Below, piece after piece: positions 36,270-46,698 of a stretch of 64,000 bases of DNA. Below the pieces are notes generated by a model. That model saw only the letters and a list, made by a program, of their open reading frames with translations. It was not told the DNA's origin and made no database searches. Position 1 is the first letter of the stretch. Each line of letters starts with the position of its first letter. Both the position numbers and the translations under genes were made by a program. Source of the stretch: Bacillus sp. SLBN-46 (GTDB lineage: Bacteria > Bacillota > Bacilli > Bacillales > Cytobacillaceae); contig NZ_JAVIZM010000001.1 in the NCBI RefSeq assembly GCF_031453555.1, positions 3,045,001-3,109,000 on the forward strand. Direction: 5' to 3'.

Positions 36270-36272
36270 CTA

Positions 36273-37088
36273 TCAACCTTTCACCATGATTTCGGTTACT
36301 TGATTCGGTATTTCATGCAATGGAACATCTTGCAAGTACCATATGTCTTCAACGTCACGAGTATTTTTTAAAGTAATGACCTTTAAGTCATGTAACGTCC
36401 TTAAACCAAGTGATAACGCATATGATAGTTGTTGACTTGTAAACTGATCATTAAATTCAAGATTTAATTTCCCGCCATCCAACTCAGGACAGTTTTCACC
36501 CAACCATTTCATAAACTTTCTAAATGGAATAAATTCATTTCTTTCAATTTCTTTATCATTTTCAATCATGCGTTGAATTCTCCTGGCTGGATTCGCGACA
36601 AACTTTGCATCCATAGTATGTCCAAGACCAAAATAATTTGCCCAGGTTACCCAAGCAGTTATATTATCTTTATTAAATTCATTCATCTCTTGATATTTCT
36701 TTGTTACCTCATTAAAGAAGCGTTCAGCTAATTCATCTTTTGATTCATTCATGGCTTTCTCGCTTCTTGATAGAATCCAGGCGGAAAATCGGCCAAAAAT
36801 AAAATCGGTGTTATGGAATGCCTTACGTGTTAAATAATGCTCAAATCGCTTATTGTCCGTAACATCCTCTTCTGGAACGTTCAAAGATGCGACATTCTTA
36901 TCTACTTTAATTAATCCGCCATTTTTGGCAAGATTAATGACTTCATGTGCTTGATTTTTATCAGGAGAATTTGGCTGTACGAACTCCTTAACTGTTTCTA
37001 TTGGGTATGAACCTAAAAGTAAAAATTTGCATAATGCCTGCACCCGTCCAGGTGTCTGCATGTTTTTCATCCTGTTATCAAATGGCAT
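36273..37088 (-). CDS. dpdG: Dpd cluster protein DpdG
   Basis: 271 residues, helical, with a winged-helix-like N-terminus (RVQALCKFLLLGSYPIE) and a central W-V-T-W-A-N-Y-F-G-L-G-H block. No catalytic site. The W...Y-F-G-L-G block recurs in the 247-residue protein encoded at 45955, which also precedes a DpdH-like ATPase, so DpdG and DpdH appear as an obligate pair. AGGATGGTGG is the ribosome binding site. A long hairpin in the 99-base gap to dpdF may tune its expression. Confidence 0.78.
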   Translation of the reverse strand: MPFDNRMKNMQTPGRVQALCKFLLLGSYPIETVKEFVQPNSPDKNQAHEVINLAKNGGLIKVDKNVASLNVPEEDVTDNKRFEHYLTRKAFHNTDFIFGRFSAWILSRSEKAMNESKDELAERFFNEVTKKYQEMNEFNKDNITAWVTWANYFGLGHTMDAKFVANPARRIQRMIENDKEIERNEFIPFRKFMKWLGENCPELDGGKLNLEFNDQFTSQQLSYALSLGLRTLHDLKVITLKNTRDVEDIWYLQDVPLHEIPNQVTEIMVKG

Positions 37089-37125
37089 ATTCCACCATCC
37101 TTTCTTTTTTTCAACTTTTAAGTAA

Positions 37126-37182
37126 ATATCCTTAGATTTACTTTAACAACAAGGGTCGATAAAGTACAAAATCTAAGGATAT
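37126..37182. promoter_or_regulatory. Long intercistronic hairpin between dpdF and dpdG
   Basis: ATATCCTTAGATTT (37126-37139) pairs perfectly with AAATCTAAGGATAT, and the stem continues with ACTTTA/TAAAGT after a 3-base bulge, about 20 base pairs with a 14-base loop. No U-tract follows on either strand, so it is not a standard terminator. It could stabilise or cut the mRNA, or be a protein site. Confidence 0.75.
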
Positions 37183-37187
37183 CTTAT

Positions 37188-39770
37188 TTACATAAACTCA
37201 GAAATAAACATGTCATCCTGTCGTTCGAGAAAATCATGGAGGTCTACTGCTATATAATCTATTATGCTGTCTAGAGTTTTTCCTTCTGAAGGTATCATGA
37301 TTTCCGGAACTGAAATATGGACCACTTTTCCAAGTGGATGTCTTGCTAGAAAATTCCTTGACCAAAGGTATAACCTATCATTTTGCTTTTCATCACATCG
37401 ATAGAAAATGGCAACAGTCCCATTTAATAAACCTAACGGATAAGTGGCTAATTCCTCAGCCGTCAAGAATGTATAATTAATCGATCCTTCACCTGTTGGG
37501 GCTTCCTGAACCACCTCTGTTAAGTCCAATACCTTCTCATCTGGTAATACCATCGAGGATACGTTGCTATCCGTTAATTGCTGTATGACCTTAACCAATT
37601 CTTCTGGTTTCCATTGATTTTCGTCGACCTTTAAGATAATCTCCTTGAATCCACCCGAGAATTCTCGCAGGCTGCCTGTTAATTCGCCTTTTGCCTCCAT
37701 AATTTGATTCGAAAATGGAATCAAAAGTTTTGGACGGTGATATCTGATATCGATTCCTTGTGCACGGCAGGAAGGACAACCGCCGCATGCTTCTAGCGCA
37801 TACGTGTATGTGTCAATAAAGTATTCAGAAACGCATTCTTCTTCTTTATCAAGTACCAGTTTTCTTATTTGTCTAAGATTTTTATTTACTCTTTTTCGTT
37901 CCTTATCACGGTCAGGTCCTAGATTGTTGATGAACTGTTCCTTGTCGTTAATCATGGAGAAGTTTAAGATCTTCACCAATAACCGTCTAAAGGATTCACC
38001 CGTTTCATACCAGGTATCGAGAATCTCGATGACACCATGTCTTGCCAACATGAGACAAACTGCTTCATTCCATGCGGCATTACTTTTTCCAGATTCTCCA
38101 GAGAGACCTTTATGCTGCGAACTCATATAAAGCCAAAATTCATCAGATCTCTTTGCAGATTCTCTCCGATCAAACATCGCATGCCAACGATCCCATAGCA
38201 TATCGATGGTTAGGACCGACTGGGAAGTTAAGTTATTTTGAACAGCCGTATCATATTCATATACATAATTTAATAAACTAATTGACCCGAATCCATCACG
38301 CCCGCCTCTACCTACTTCCTGATAGTATCGATTGACACTTTCAGGAAGACAGCAATGTATGACCGTGCGGATATCGCGTTTATCTACTCCCATTCCAAAT
38401 GCTGAAGTAGCGACGATCATGTCAATTTCATCATTGTTCCATTGTCGAATGATTCGTTCCCGTTCAGTATCGGATGTATTGCCAGAAAAAGTTTCAATAC
38501 TTTTATAACCTTTATCGAGCAACATTACTTTCCAAAGTCTTGCGTCTTCCAACTTTGATACATAGAGGATAATCGGTCGCGGCAAGTAAGGGATGATTTG
38601 GGTGATTTTTCGATATCTCTCGGGATTTGATTTGCTTTCACTAATAAAATAAGTAGGTTCTAAGCGCAATTCGTCCCCGCGAATTTCTGTATATTGGTCA
38701 TTGTGAGAAAAAAGATGCCTTAGTAAATTGGTCGCTTCATCCGTCAACGTGGCCGACAAAAGAATGGTTTTCAACTTTCCTCTTGTCGCTTTAAGCAACC
38801 GTTTTTGGAATACTGTTAATAGTTGAAAATCTGTTCGGAAGTGACTCCCCCAATCGAGCACGATATGGGCTTCATCGATGACGAACCGAGTGATATTCCC
38901 TCGCCAACCGGCATCTTCGATTACATTTGCTAATGATCCATTGACGATTGATTCAGGGTTGGTATATAAAATTGGCAAAGAACCTTCTCTTAGTCCTTCA
39001 AGAATGATTTGTTTTTCTTCAAGCGGCATTCCCCCATAATAGGCCTGGGGTTGGAATTTTTCTTCTCGGGCATTCGGGAAAAATTTTTGTGCCGACATTT
39101 TTTGATCCAATGCTAACGCTACAGTAGGAACAACAACAATCGTTGTTCCTGCTGTTTCTCTTAACGAACCCACGATGGTTCCACCTTCTGTTTCATAGAA
39201 AGACGGAATTAAGAAAACTAAACTTTTGCCTCCTCCTGTTGGTAAGGCAGCAACTAACGTCTCGCCCTCTTCCATGTTCAGGCAAGCTTTCACCATCACT
39301 TTCTGCGCCTCTGAGCGATAGTTTGTGAACCCCGCCATGTGGTGTAAGACCCCGTCCCCAATGGGTGCATTTACCACTCGTCTTTCAGGTAAGCGGTAAA
39401 TCTCATGGATTTTCTCCATATCTGGGAGATGTTCAGGGTATTCGGTGCTCACTTCCCCATCTGACCTCACATACAAACCAACCTGATCGGCAATACTCAT
39501 GAGTTGATCACGTAATGCATAGGAAACCTGAACCTTCTTCTGAAACATAAGGATAAATTGACGCAGATGTCCTGCAAAATCGAAAATCGATGTTTGCTTA
39601 TGGTTGGAATATAGTTGTTTAAGACAACGAAATAAACGCTTCACGCAACTAGCGGTAGATAGTAAACGAATATCAGCATTCTCAAGTAAATGATTCAACT
39701 TTTCGATACCTTCGTCCATATCCATTTCCTCATGCAAGACCTTCTGCGTTAATTCATATATTTTTTCCAA
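37188..39770 (-). CDS. dpdF: RecQ-like DNA helicase DpdF
   Basis: 860 residues. Motif I ALPTGGGKSLVF near 174-185, motif II VIDEAHIVLDWGSHFR, motif III LLSATLT, motif V V-A-T-S-A-F-G-M-G-V-D-K-R-D-I and motif VI Y-Y-Q-E-V-G-R-G-G-R-D-G place it in the RecQ group. A zinc site CGGCPSC follows the helicase core. The start overlaps dpdE by 17 bases. RecQ enzymes unwind 3' to 5'. In the Dpd island DpdF belongs to the restriction genes. The C-terminal 180 residues are unlike RecQ RQC or HRDC domains and are probably specific to the system. Confidence 0.9.
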   Translation of the reverse strand: MEKIYELTQKVLHEEMDMDEGIEKLNHLLENADIRLLSTASCVKRLFRCLKQLYSNHKQTSIFDFAGHLRQFILMFQKKVQVSYALRDQLMSIADQVGLYVRSDGEVSTEYPEHLPDMEKIHEIYRLPERRVVNAPIGDGVLHHMAGFTNYRSEAQKVMVKACLNMEEGETLVAALPTGGGKSLVFLIPSFYETEGGTIVGSLRETAGTTIVVVPTVALALDQKMSAQKFFPNAREEKFQPQAYYGGMPLEEKQIILEGLREGSLPILYTNPESIVNGSLANVIEDAGWRGNITRFVIDEAHIVLDWGSHFRTDFQLLTVFQKRLLKATRGKLKTILLSATLTDEATNLLRHLFSHNDQYTEIRGDELRLEPTYFISESKSNPERYRKITQIIPYLPRPIILYVSKLEDARLWKVMLLDKGYKSIETFSGNTSDTERERIIRQWNNDEIDMIVATSAFGMGVDKRDIRTVIHCCLPESVNRYYQEVGRGGRDGFGSISLLNYVYEYDTAVQNNLTSQSVLTIDMLWDRWHAMFDRRESAKRSDEFWLYMSSQHKGLSGESGKSNAAWNEAVCLMLARHGVIEILDTWYETGESFRRLLVKILNFSMINDKEQFINNLGPDRDKERKRVNKNLRQIRKLVLDKEEECVSEYFIDTYTYALEACGGCPSCRAQGIDIRYHRPKLLIPFSNQIMEAKGELTGSLREFSGGFKEIILKVDENQWKPEELVKVIQQLTDSNVSSMVLPDEKVLDLTEVVQEAPTGEGSINYTFLTAEELATYPLGLLNGTVAIFYRCDEKQNDRLYLWSRNFLARHPLGKVVHISVPEIMIPSEGKTLDSIIDYIAVDLHDFLERQDDMFISEFM

Positions 39771-42700
39771 CCATATTCACCATCCTTATTAAGGCCACAG
39801 ATTCCAAACGGAATATTGGATTCTCAATCCCTTTCAGTACAGCATCAAAGATTTTTTTCAAATACATAACATTGCTATCATCCTGGTAGCCATAATAAAG
39901 GTTTGATGCTTTAAGTGAGTTAATTCTTTGTCCAAAATCTTCTTTTGCCTGTTCAACATGAACTTCTGATGTAAAGTGATCTCTTACTTTTTGTTTACTG
40001 CGTTCGTAACTCGTTTCAATCATATTTTCCCAAATATCACGCGGATACTCTTCTAGAAACTGTTTGAAATTTCCGCCGCCACGTTTCCCCATATGTCTCA
40101 ATACTTTATCCGGCAAATGACCAGACATTACCGAAAGAATCGTTCTTTCATCAATCTCATCTCCGCCGACTTTCTCGACCGTTTTAAAGTGCTGCAATGG
40201 CAGGTAGCCTTGGGCATGATAAAGATGATCCATACTTTCACCGATTTCAATCAGCGGTTTCGGATTTAACGAAATCGACCAAGTGAAAAGGAAACCTTCC
40301 CAATCAACGCTATTGGTTTGAATTTCAAGTGCCGTTGACCGGCCAGCATAAAGTTCGTAGGCATTGTTCACGATGGAATCAAATAATAAATCACCTGGAG
40401 CGAAAAACATGAGGTCTTCGCGCTCAATCGCTTTTTTCCGGATGAAGGTACCACGTAATTGCTGTGAACGTAACGCTCTTTTCCTCGCTTCATTTAAATC
40501 TGGCACAAAATATTGAGCATTGTTCATTGAATTAAAATTAAATGATTTTGGTGAGTACATAACAGCTGTTCCGTTTTCGACACCTACTCCATGTAAACCG
40601 CATAATGCCGACCAAGTCATCATCGTGGAAGCCAGAACACCGCCATCATCTTCGTCAAATTGATCAATTAAGTAGAGCAGTTGTTGTTCTACTGATTGAT
40701 CTAATTGTCTTGCTACATCAAAAAACCGTTCTTCTTCTACTTTTTCTCTCATTTTCGCAAGACTTGCGTTTATTTCCTCTAACTTTTTGCTTAATCCATT
40801 TTCTAAGTTCGAGGTAATGGCATCGGTGATGGTATTTTGAATTTCATAAAGTGCAATTTCAATCCCACTTAAACTTTCATCAAATACTTGTAACCCTTCA
40901 TCCCATAAACGGAATAATTCTTCTTCAATAGTCTCTTCGGAACAAAAGACAACTGAGAGTACATCTTTATCTCTATTTAATCGGTCGATTCGGCCAATAC
41001 GCTGTTCTAGGTCCGTCGGCGACCATGGGATATCAATATGGACGAGAAAATCCGCCATTTGAAAATTACGACCTTCCCCACCAAGCGGGTCGCAGACCAT
41101 AAACCGACAGTCTGGTTTACTTTGGAAATCATCGACTGCTTGCTGAAGTTCTTCTTCGTTTTTGCCATGGTAAAAACTTCGAACACTGTTCTCACCAAAA
41201 CGGGCTACAAGTAGACGCTCAAACTGGGCAATCGTTTCTTTCCACTGCGAAAAGATCACGACCTTTTCATTTTCCGCATTTTCCGTTAAGTAGTCTAAAA
41301 CAAACATTAATCTTCCCTTAATTAATTCGGGATCATTGTAGAGATCTTCCATTTTGGTGAATTCTACTTCTGCCTGTCTCTTCCACCTGTTGGTCATGCC
41401 CGATAAGTCCTGTAAATAACTTTCCTCATCAGTTATTACAGGCATTTGCAGTAATGGCTTTAATGCTTCCCTGTCAACGGTTACATTGTTATTTTTTAAA
41501 AACTCAAGGCGTTTTGTTATGATGTAATCCAATGCCCATGGTGAACTATACATGGCGGATAAAAAGAGACGATGGTAAGCACCTTTTATTTTGCTGTCAA
41601 AACCTTGTCGATTGATAAATTCTAAGTAATTTAGTAAGGTATCATTTACGTCAGCCTCATAATAGAGCATATCAGAACCCTGCATTTGATAAGTGACAAT
41701 TTCTTTATATCTTTTAGGAAGTTGCTGCTCCAACTCTTTTCTGCGGTGACGTATCACCTTGCGCTCAATTTGGTAATTTTCCGCCAGATAGGCAAGCGCT
41801 AATTTAACTTGCTCCAATCCTTGGTCTTCTGAATCAGCATCAATCTTGTCAATTAATTGATCAAAAATATCGTCATCTAGTCGTTTTGAGATCTTCTCGA
41901 AATTATCAATAAAATCGTCCACTAACTCATCTTCAAGATAATCCGAGAGTTCTTGCATCATCTGATACACACGTCTACGTATGTAGGATTGTTTTTCTAA
42001 TAATTCATCAAAATGACTTTCAGACATGGTTAAATATTTCTTCGGTTCAAGCAAGCGAACGAGTTTCAAAAACTCATTTGGACGTGATTGAATCGGCGTT
42101 GCACTTAATAACAGAAGGTTTTCCACTCGCTGACTGACATGAAGTAATTTTTTATATTCTTCATCCAGAAAAAGCAGGCGATGTGTTTCATCCACAATGA
42201 CCAGGTCCCAATTCTCCTTCATGACCTTGTCACCGATTACCGTACTAACCTTCTCTAATGGAAAGAGCACATTAGAATAATCCTCTTCTCCGTTCGTTTC
42301 ACCGTACACATGGAAATTTGACCAAAACTTAAATGATAATTCATTTCTCCACTGAAAGAGTAAGGATTCCGGTGTAATAATTAAGATCCTCATATCGCCG
42401 ATTCGTTTTTGAAGCCCTTTCATAATGACGATTGCTTCAATAGTTTTCCCAAGACCTACTTCATCAGCTAGCATAAAACGGCATGGTCGTTCTGAAATCG
42501 CTCTTACAATGGTATCGACTTGGTGCTTTAACAAATAAACGCGAGAGCCAACCAATGTATCAAAACCAAATGTTGCATTCTTTAATGTATGGAGTGAGTT
42601 GGTAACAATTTCACGTTTCATGTACCAACTCGGATTGTTTAACTCATAATGCAGGATCTGGTTTACAGGGTCTACATCCGCTCGGTTAAATGAGACTGTT

Positions 42701-43092
42701 AGTCCTGATTCACAAAGAATCTTGATTCTCTTTTCTTTTCCTGATGGAACTTCGACGTAGTACCAGTAGTAACCCTTTTCATCTTCATGTGAATATTGAA
42801 GGATCTTTACTTCTTGATTCAGATTGTTAAGCAACGCCCTAGTATCTGGGAGAATCTTAACGTGTTCCACTTGGGTCACGTGATACTTTTCTTGTTTAGG
42901 GACTTTATATAGTGAAAAATAATCAAATTGTTTATCTAAATTAAAAAACTGTGCAGAAACCTGTTCTTCATATGTATTTATGGTATCTGCCTGCCCTAGG
43001 GCGAATCTCCTAGGTGTATCTGGATGTTCATAATCTATACTACATCTGATATACATACCAACTTTGATTTCCCCAACCACAGCAATCAACAC
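39754..43092 (-). CDS. dpdE: SNF2-family translocase DpdE
   Basis: 1112 residues. Motif I FMLADEVGLGKTIEA at about 207-220, motif II VIVDETHRLLF, motif III LLLSATPIQSRPNEF, motif V D-P-L-G-G-E-G-R-N-F and motif VI D-L-E-Q-R-I-G-R-I-D-R-L-N-R identify an RapA/SNF2-like ATPase. The first 160 residues are beta-rich. It is the first gene of the long operon that ends at 19736. The listed start is GTG 43092; GTG 43080, with TAAGGTG before it, is equally possible. SNF2 proteins translocate on duplex DNA, and this one probably surveys DNA for modification. Confidence 0.9.
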   Translation of the reverse strand: MLIAVVGEIKVGMYIRCSIDYEHPDTPRRFALGQADTINTYEEQVSAQFFNLDKQFDYFSLYKVPKQEKYHVTQVEHVKILPDTRALLNNLNQEVKILQYSHEDEKGYYWYYVEVPSGKEKRIKILCESGLTVSFNRADVDPVNQILHYELNNPSWYMKREIVTNSLHTLKNATFGFDTLVGSRVYLLKHQVDTIVRAISERPCRFMLADEVGLGKTIEAIVIMKGLQKRIGDMRILIITPESLLFQWRNELSFKFWSNFHVYGETNGEEDYSNVLFPLEKVSTVIGDKVMKENWDLVIVDETHRLLFLDEEYKKLLHVSQRVENLLLLSATPIQSRPNEFLKLVRLLEPKKYLTMSESHFDELLEKQSYIRRRVYQMMQELSDYLEDELVDDFIDNFEKISKRLDDDIFDQLIDKIDADSEDQGLEQVKLALAYLAENYQIERKVIRHRRKELEQQLPKRYKEIVTYQMQGSDMLYYEADVNDTLLNYLEFINRQGFDSKIKGAYHRLFLSAMYSSPWALDYIITKRLEFLKNNNVTVDREALKPLLQMPVITDEESYLQDLSGMTNRWKRQAEVEFTKMEDLYNDPELIKGRLMFVLDYLTENAENEKVVIFSQWKETIAQFERLLVARFGENSVRSFYHGKNEEELQQAVDDFQSKPDCRFMVCDPLGGEGRNFQMADFLVHIDIPWSPTDLEQRIGRIDRLNRDKDVLSVVFCSEETIEEELFRLWDEGLQVFDESLSGIEIALYEIQNTITDAITSNLENGLSKKLEEINASLAKMREKVEEERFFDVARQLDQSVEQQLLYLIDQFDEDDGGVLASTMMTWSALCGLHGVGVENGTAVMYSPKSFNFNSMNNAQYFVPDLNEARKRALRSQQLRGTFIRKKAIEREDLMFFAPGDLLFDSIVNNAYELYAGRSTALEIQTNSVDWEGFLFTWSISLNPKPLIEIGESMDHLYHAQGYLPLQHFKTVEKVGGDEIDERTILSVMSGHLPDKVLRHMGKRGGGNFKQFLEEYPRDIWENMIETSYERSKQKVRDHFTSEVHVEQAKEDFGQRINSLKASNLYYGYQDDSNVMYLKKIFDAVLKGIENPIFRLESVALIRMVNMVGKNI

Positions 43093-43129
43093 CTTATTAC
43101 AATTTATGACATACTTCTAATTTAACATA

Positions 43130-43180
43130 TATACGTATAGTATTCCTATGTAAAGTTTTAAAAATAAGGTATAAAAACTA
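43130..43180 (-). promoter_or_regulatory. Probable promoter of the dpdE-to-uvrD operon
   Basis: In the 151-base gap, the minus strand has TTTACA, 17 bases, then TATATG, upstream of dpdE. The gap begins with the terminator of the preceding operon, so a new promoter is expected here. Confidence 0.4.
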
Positions 43181-43201
43181 GCAATTTAGGTAATTTATCA
43201 C

Positions 43202-43235
43202 AAAAAAAAGAAAGTTGGTTCAACTTCCAACTTTC
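43202..43235 (-). terminator. Terminator of the second transglycosylase operon
   Basis: Nine-base perfect stem GAAAGTTGG/CCAACTTTC (43210-43218 and 43227-43235), followed on the minus strand by eight T. It separates the 47591-43244 operon from the dpdE operon. Confidence 0.92.
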
Positions 43236-43243
43236 TCCATAAA

Positions 43244-45958
43244 CTATTTTCTTATTTGAACATTTACAGATATATGCTCAAAGAAATTGGGATTCACTTC
43301 TTCCATTTCCCTTAATATCCCTTTCCATTGTTTCCTTGGAAGCTGTGTTTCCCCTTTTTTCATTAATTTGATTACATGTTTTCTTACCTGACTTCTCATT
43401 TTTAATTGATCCATCAAATATTGTTCTATATTATCAATTTCAACATTACCATCGACAAACTGTAGAAACTTATGAATATTATTGAGGTATGATTGTTCAT
43501 TTTCTATTTGTGCAATGACTTGTCTATTCTCTTCAGATGACAACCAATTAATACTGATACTGATATCTGAAAGGTCATCCATTGTTCGGTTTTCTTTTTG
43601 TATGAGCACATTCATTTGTTTCACTTTTTCAGCCATTTCTTTGGTGAAATATCGGGAGTAACGAATTAGTTTCTGTATTTCAGCAGCCTTCTTTATGATT
43701 AAAGGTTCTAGTTGATCAACAAATTCTTTCACTTCTTTTTGCAGTTCTACTAGGAAATTCGCTAATGGATAATTCCGAATTTGGAATTTGTTTAATTCCT
43801 TTGATGGTTTCTTTGTGAAAAATTCCTTGTTAAAACATTCGGTATTGACCATTTTTTCTAGAAGATTCACATCAATGATATTATCTCTTAGCGCAAACCA
43901 ATCCAGAAATAATTCTTCGGAAATTTCTAACCACTCTTTTTTAATGGGATTTGCGAGCGTGCTTGTCCATTCACTTTCTCCGATGTCATGAATCTTTATC
44001 AGTAAGTTTTTCAAATAATAAGCAAAATCGGCAAGTGGGTATCCTAGACATTCTTCAAGTTCCGATACCCATTGGTTTTTTATCTTCTCTGATTGATAAA
44101 TCCAATGTGCTATATTTCCCTCATTTGCTACGGCCGCAAACCTATCTCCTCGATCTTGCATCTTTAGTTGTTGAAAATTTGCAATTTGCAGAAGGTTTAT
44201 TTGCTTATCAATCACAATCTGAGTTGTGTTGTTTTCTGTAAAGGTAATTGGATATTTATTTCGATTTATAACCTCACTTCGTTGGATGGTCGCCGTTGAC
44301 TTAATAGACCTGGATGTATTTTCTCTTAGTACCGAAGTCCCTTTCACAATTTCATGAATTAATGTGGCCACACCAGAACGGACTGGTTCTAATAACTCTT
44401 CTTTTACTTTTTTCCCTTCTATCCAATCTCGTATATGTGTATTAACAATATTTTTCTTCTGAGAAATGTTTTCTACTACAGTTTCACTCTTATATATCTC
44501 TAGATTTCTCACAGTAACCGTTTTGTCACTACTGTCATACCTAAAATGATTTAAGAGTGATTTAGACAATGTATACTCATCATTATTCGAGTCAGCATAC
44601 ATTTCTGCTAATAATTTTATAACTTTATCTTCATGGTCAGTAAAAATCTCTCTATATAGTAAATTGGATACTTTGGCAATACCTTTTGTCTCGCCTTTTA
44701 CTAAGAATTGTAAAAATTCCCTTGAGTGAAGAATCAAATACCTTAGTGCACCCTTACCATTTGGGATCCCATCATAGATTCTGTTTATGAGTGAAGTATT
44801 AAACGGTAGGATTTCCAATTGATTTTGTGAATTATTTAATAACCTTTCACATGAATTTGCATGTGGGCATTCATATGAACATGAAAAACCATTTGCTTCT
44901 TTAAGTGCTTTTAGATAGTTCTGTAAATAGTTTTGTGCTTGTACTTTATCCAGTGAGAAGAAATTCGATCCAGACTCATCTGATAACCATAGTTTCCTGA
45001 CTCGGTCGTCAATTGTATCTAAGGTCTTAATTCGATTCATTAATTCTAAGTTATAATCACCGCTTTGTTCAACACCTGGTGTTAAGCCAATCACTACATC
45101 CCAATTTCCTTCTTCTAAGGTTATAAAATAATCTAGAAGGTCCGAAGCATACAAATTAATTGATTGTACCAAATCATCAATAAGCAGAACGGGACGAATT
45201 TTCTTCTCTACTAACTTTTTGGAAAGTTGCTTAAAAATAGTTTTTATATCAGTTCCTTGGAAAAGAAATTGATCCAACTTTTTTAATAAAGAATAACGAA
45301 ATTTATTATAATTGATATTGATTTTTATGGTGGTACTTTCGAGCAGAAGTTCGTATTCCTCCTTCTTAATTATTTCTAATGGTTTACTAATTTTTCCTTC
45401 ACGGATTTGTTTTGTAAATTCCAATATATTTTTTTCGATTACTGGCCTTAGTAATAATGTCGCCGGTACAATATCTTCGTCACGGTCAAATAATTCTGAC
45501 ATAGTTGACCAGACCATTTGGTTGATAATGGTAATTGGCTTACTTAGTAATAAATCCCACTTATTTTCATCAATAATTAAGTCCCCTAGTTCTAATCCAA
45601 TCGATTTATAACATTTTTTCACTAGTACTTGGGGATTTAATTCATTCCGAGAAATCCTTACAATCGGTCGTGGATTATTGGCTTGGCCCCATTGATCTCT
45701 TATCCAGCAGAGCAGTTCAGACTTTCCTGATCCCGTTGAACCAAATATCACATACACTCGATTTCCAAATTCATGGCTTGACTCCAACTCCTGCAATAAA
45801 TCCTTTTCAGTAACACTTTCAATTAACATATCCTTATAATACCGATTCAGGATTTGTGGAAAATGAGTTTTTCTAAAAAACTCTTTTGAAAAATTATATC
45901 TTTCGTCTGCCGTACCATATAAATAGCCAATGCTTGACGTTGAAATACAAGGAATCAT
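43244..45958 (-). CDS. DpdH-like P-loop ATPase, second copy
   Basis: 904 residues. Walker A GSTGSGKS at 73-80, the same place as in DpdH, followed by L-L-C-W-I-R-D as against L-I-R-W-I-K-E in DpdH. Walker B is R-P-V-L-L-I-D-D-L (about 250). Further shared patterns are an I-S-R after the first strand and E-I-L-P-F-N as against S-I-F-P-F-T. The proline-rich linker of DpdH is missing. Its start overlaps the DpdG-like gene by 4 bases. It is the last gene of an operon headed by the short TGT paralogue, which suggests a separate modification or sensing module. Confidence 0.75.
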   Translation of the reverse strand: MIPCISTSSIGYLYGTADERYNFSKEFFRKTHFPQILNRYYKDMLIESVTEKDLLQELESSHEFGNRVYVIFGSTGSGKSELLCWIRDQWGQANNPRPIVRISRNELNPQVLVKKCYKSIGLELGDLIIDENKWDLLLSKPITIINQMVWSTMSELFDRDEDIVPATLLLRPVIEKNILEFTKQIREGKISKPLEIIKKEEYELLLESTTIKININYNKFRYSLLKKLDQFLFQGTDIKTIFKQLSKKLVEKKIRPVLLIDDLVQSINLYASDLLDYFITLEEGNWDVVIGLTPGVEQSGDYNLELMNRIKTLDTIDDRVRKLWLSDESGSNFFSLDKVQAQNYLQNYLKALKEANGFSCSYECPHANSCERLLNNSQNQLEILPFNTSLINRIYDGIPNGKGALRYLILHSREFLQFLVKGETKGIAKVSNLLYREIFTDHEDKVIKLLAEMYADSNNDEYTLSKSLLNHFRYDSSDKTVTVRNLEIYKSETVVENISQKKNIVNTHIRDWIEGKKVKEELLEPVRSGVATLIHEIVKGTSVLRENTSRSIKSTATIQRSEVINRNKYPITFTENNTTQIVIDKQINLLQIANFQQLKMQDRGDRFAAVANEGNIAHWIYQSEKIKNQWVSELEECLGYPLADFAYYLKNLLIKIHDIGESEWTSTLANPIKKEWLEISEELFLDWFALRDNIIDVNLLEKMVNTECFNKEFFTKKPSKELNKFQIRNYPLANFLVELQKEVKEFVDQLEPLIIKKAAEIQKLIRYSRYFTKEMAEKVKQMNVLIQKENRTMDDLSDISISINWLSSEENRQVIAQIENEQSYLNNIHKFLQFVDGNVEIDNIEQYLMDQLKMRSQVRKHVIKLMKKGETQLPRKQWKGILREMEEVNPNFFEHISVNVQIRK

Positions 45959-46698
45959 GCAGAGTCACCTCCGAGCTTCACCCAGTTCCATTGTTTCTTT
46001 TCTCCATAGGACTGATAGGGTAAATCCTGTTTCTTCGATAATTTCAGGCCATTCAGTTTTCCTAAATTAATGATTGAATAGACCATTCCATTAAAAACTG
46101 TTCCCTTGTACACACAAGGAATAATTAGATTTAATTTTTTTTCAAACAAGAGTTGCAACGGTCCTTCCCACTCTCCGATTTCTTGAACAATGCTCTCCAT
46201 TAAATGTATGTGTGGAAGCGCATAAAAACCTCCATATACACGATAACCTAATCCAAAGTACTCCATAATTCTTTTCCAAGCATTTACTTTTTCCTGACTG
46301 ATGACTAGCTTATCAAATATGAGATTCGCTTCATAATACAGGTCTTTCACATAGAGTTGGTTTGGTACAACAAATAAGTGGTAATACATGGTTGAAAATA
46401 CATAATTTGAATCTGCTGGATTACACGATTTTTCTGCTATCTCTTTTAATCGCTCATGATAATGGACCATCTTTACTTCGGATTTTTTGAGCGGCCATAT
46501 ATTTCTCAGATTATCGATTTGTATATAATTCAAATTCATTAAAAAAATGAGAGCTGCATCCATTAATGAAGAAATATCACCTTGTGGTTGGTACTGATAC
46601 TTTGTGACCAACTCCTCCCTTGCTATACCTGGATACTTTTGAATGGTTTGAAGTATGGCCCCAATCTCTGGTCCATAACATATTTGAAATAAAGACAC
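45955..46698 (-). CDS. DpdG-like protein, second copy
   Basis: 247 residues from GTG 46698, whose G is also the last base of the upstream stop. The N-terminus (IGAILQTIQKYPGIAREELV) looks like a winged helix. A central A-W-K-R-I-M-E-Y-F-G-L-G-Y-R block matches W-V-T-W-A-N-Y-F-G-L-G-H of DpdG. Overall similarity is low, so homology is inferred from this block, the size, and the same position directly before a DpdH-type ATPase. No catalytic residues are seen. Confidence 0.6.
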   Translation of the reverse strand: MSLFQICYGPEIGAILQTIQKYPGIAREELVTKYQYQPQGDISSLMDAALIFLMNLNYIQIDNLRNIWPLKKSEVKMVHYHERLKEIAEKSCNPADSNYVFSTMYYHLFVVPNQLYVKDLYYEANLIFDKLVISQEKVNAWKRIMEYFGLGYRVYGGFYALPHIHLMESIVQEIGEWEGPLQLLFEKKLNLIIPCVYKGTVFNGMVYSIINLGKLNGLKLSKKQDLPYQSYGEKKQWNWVKLGGDSA

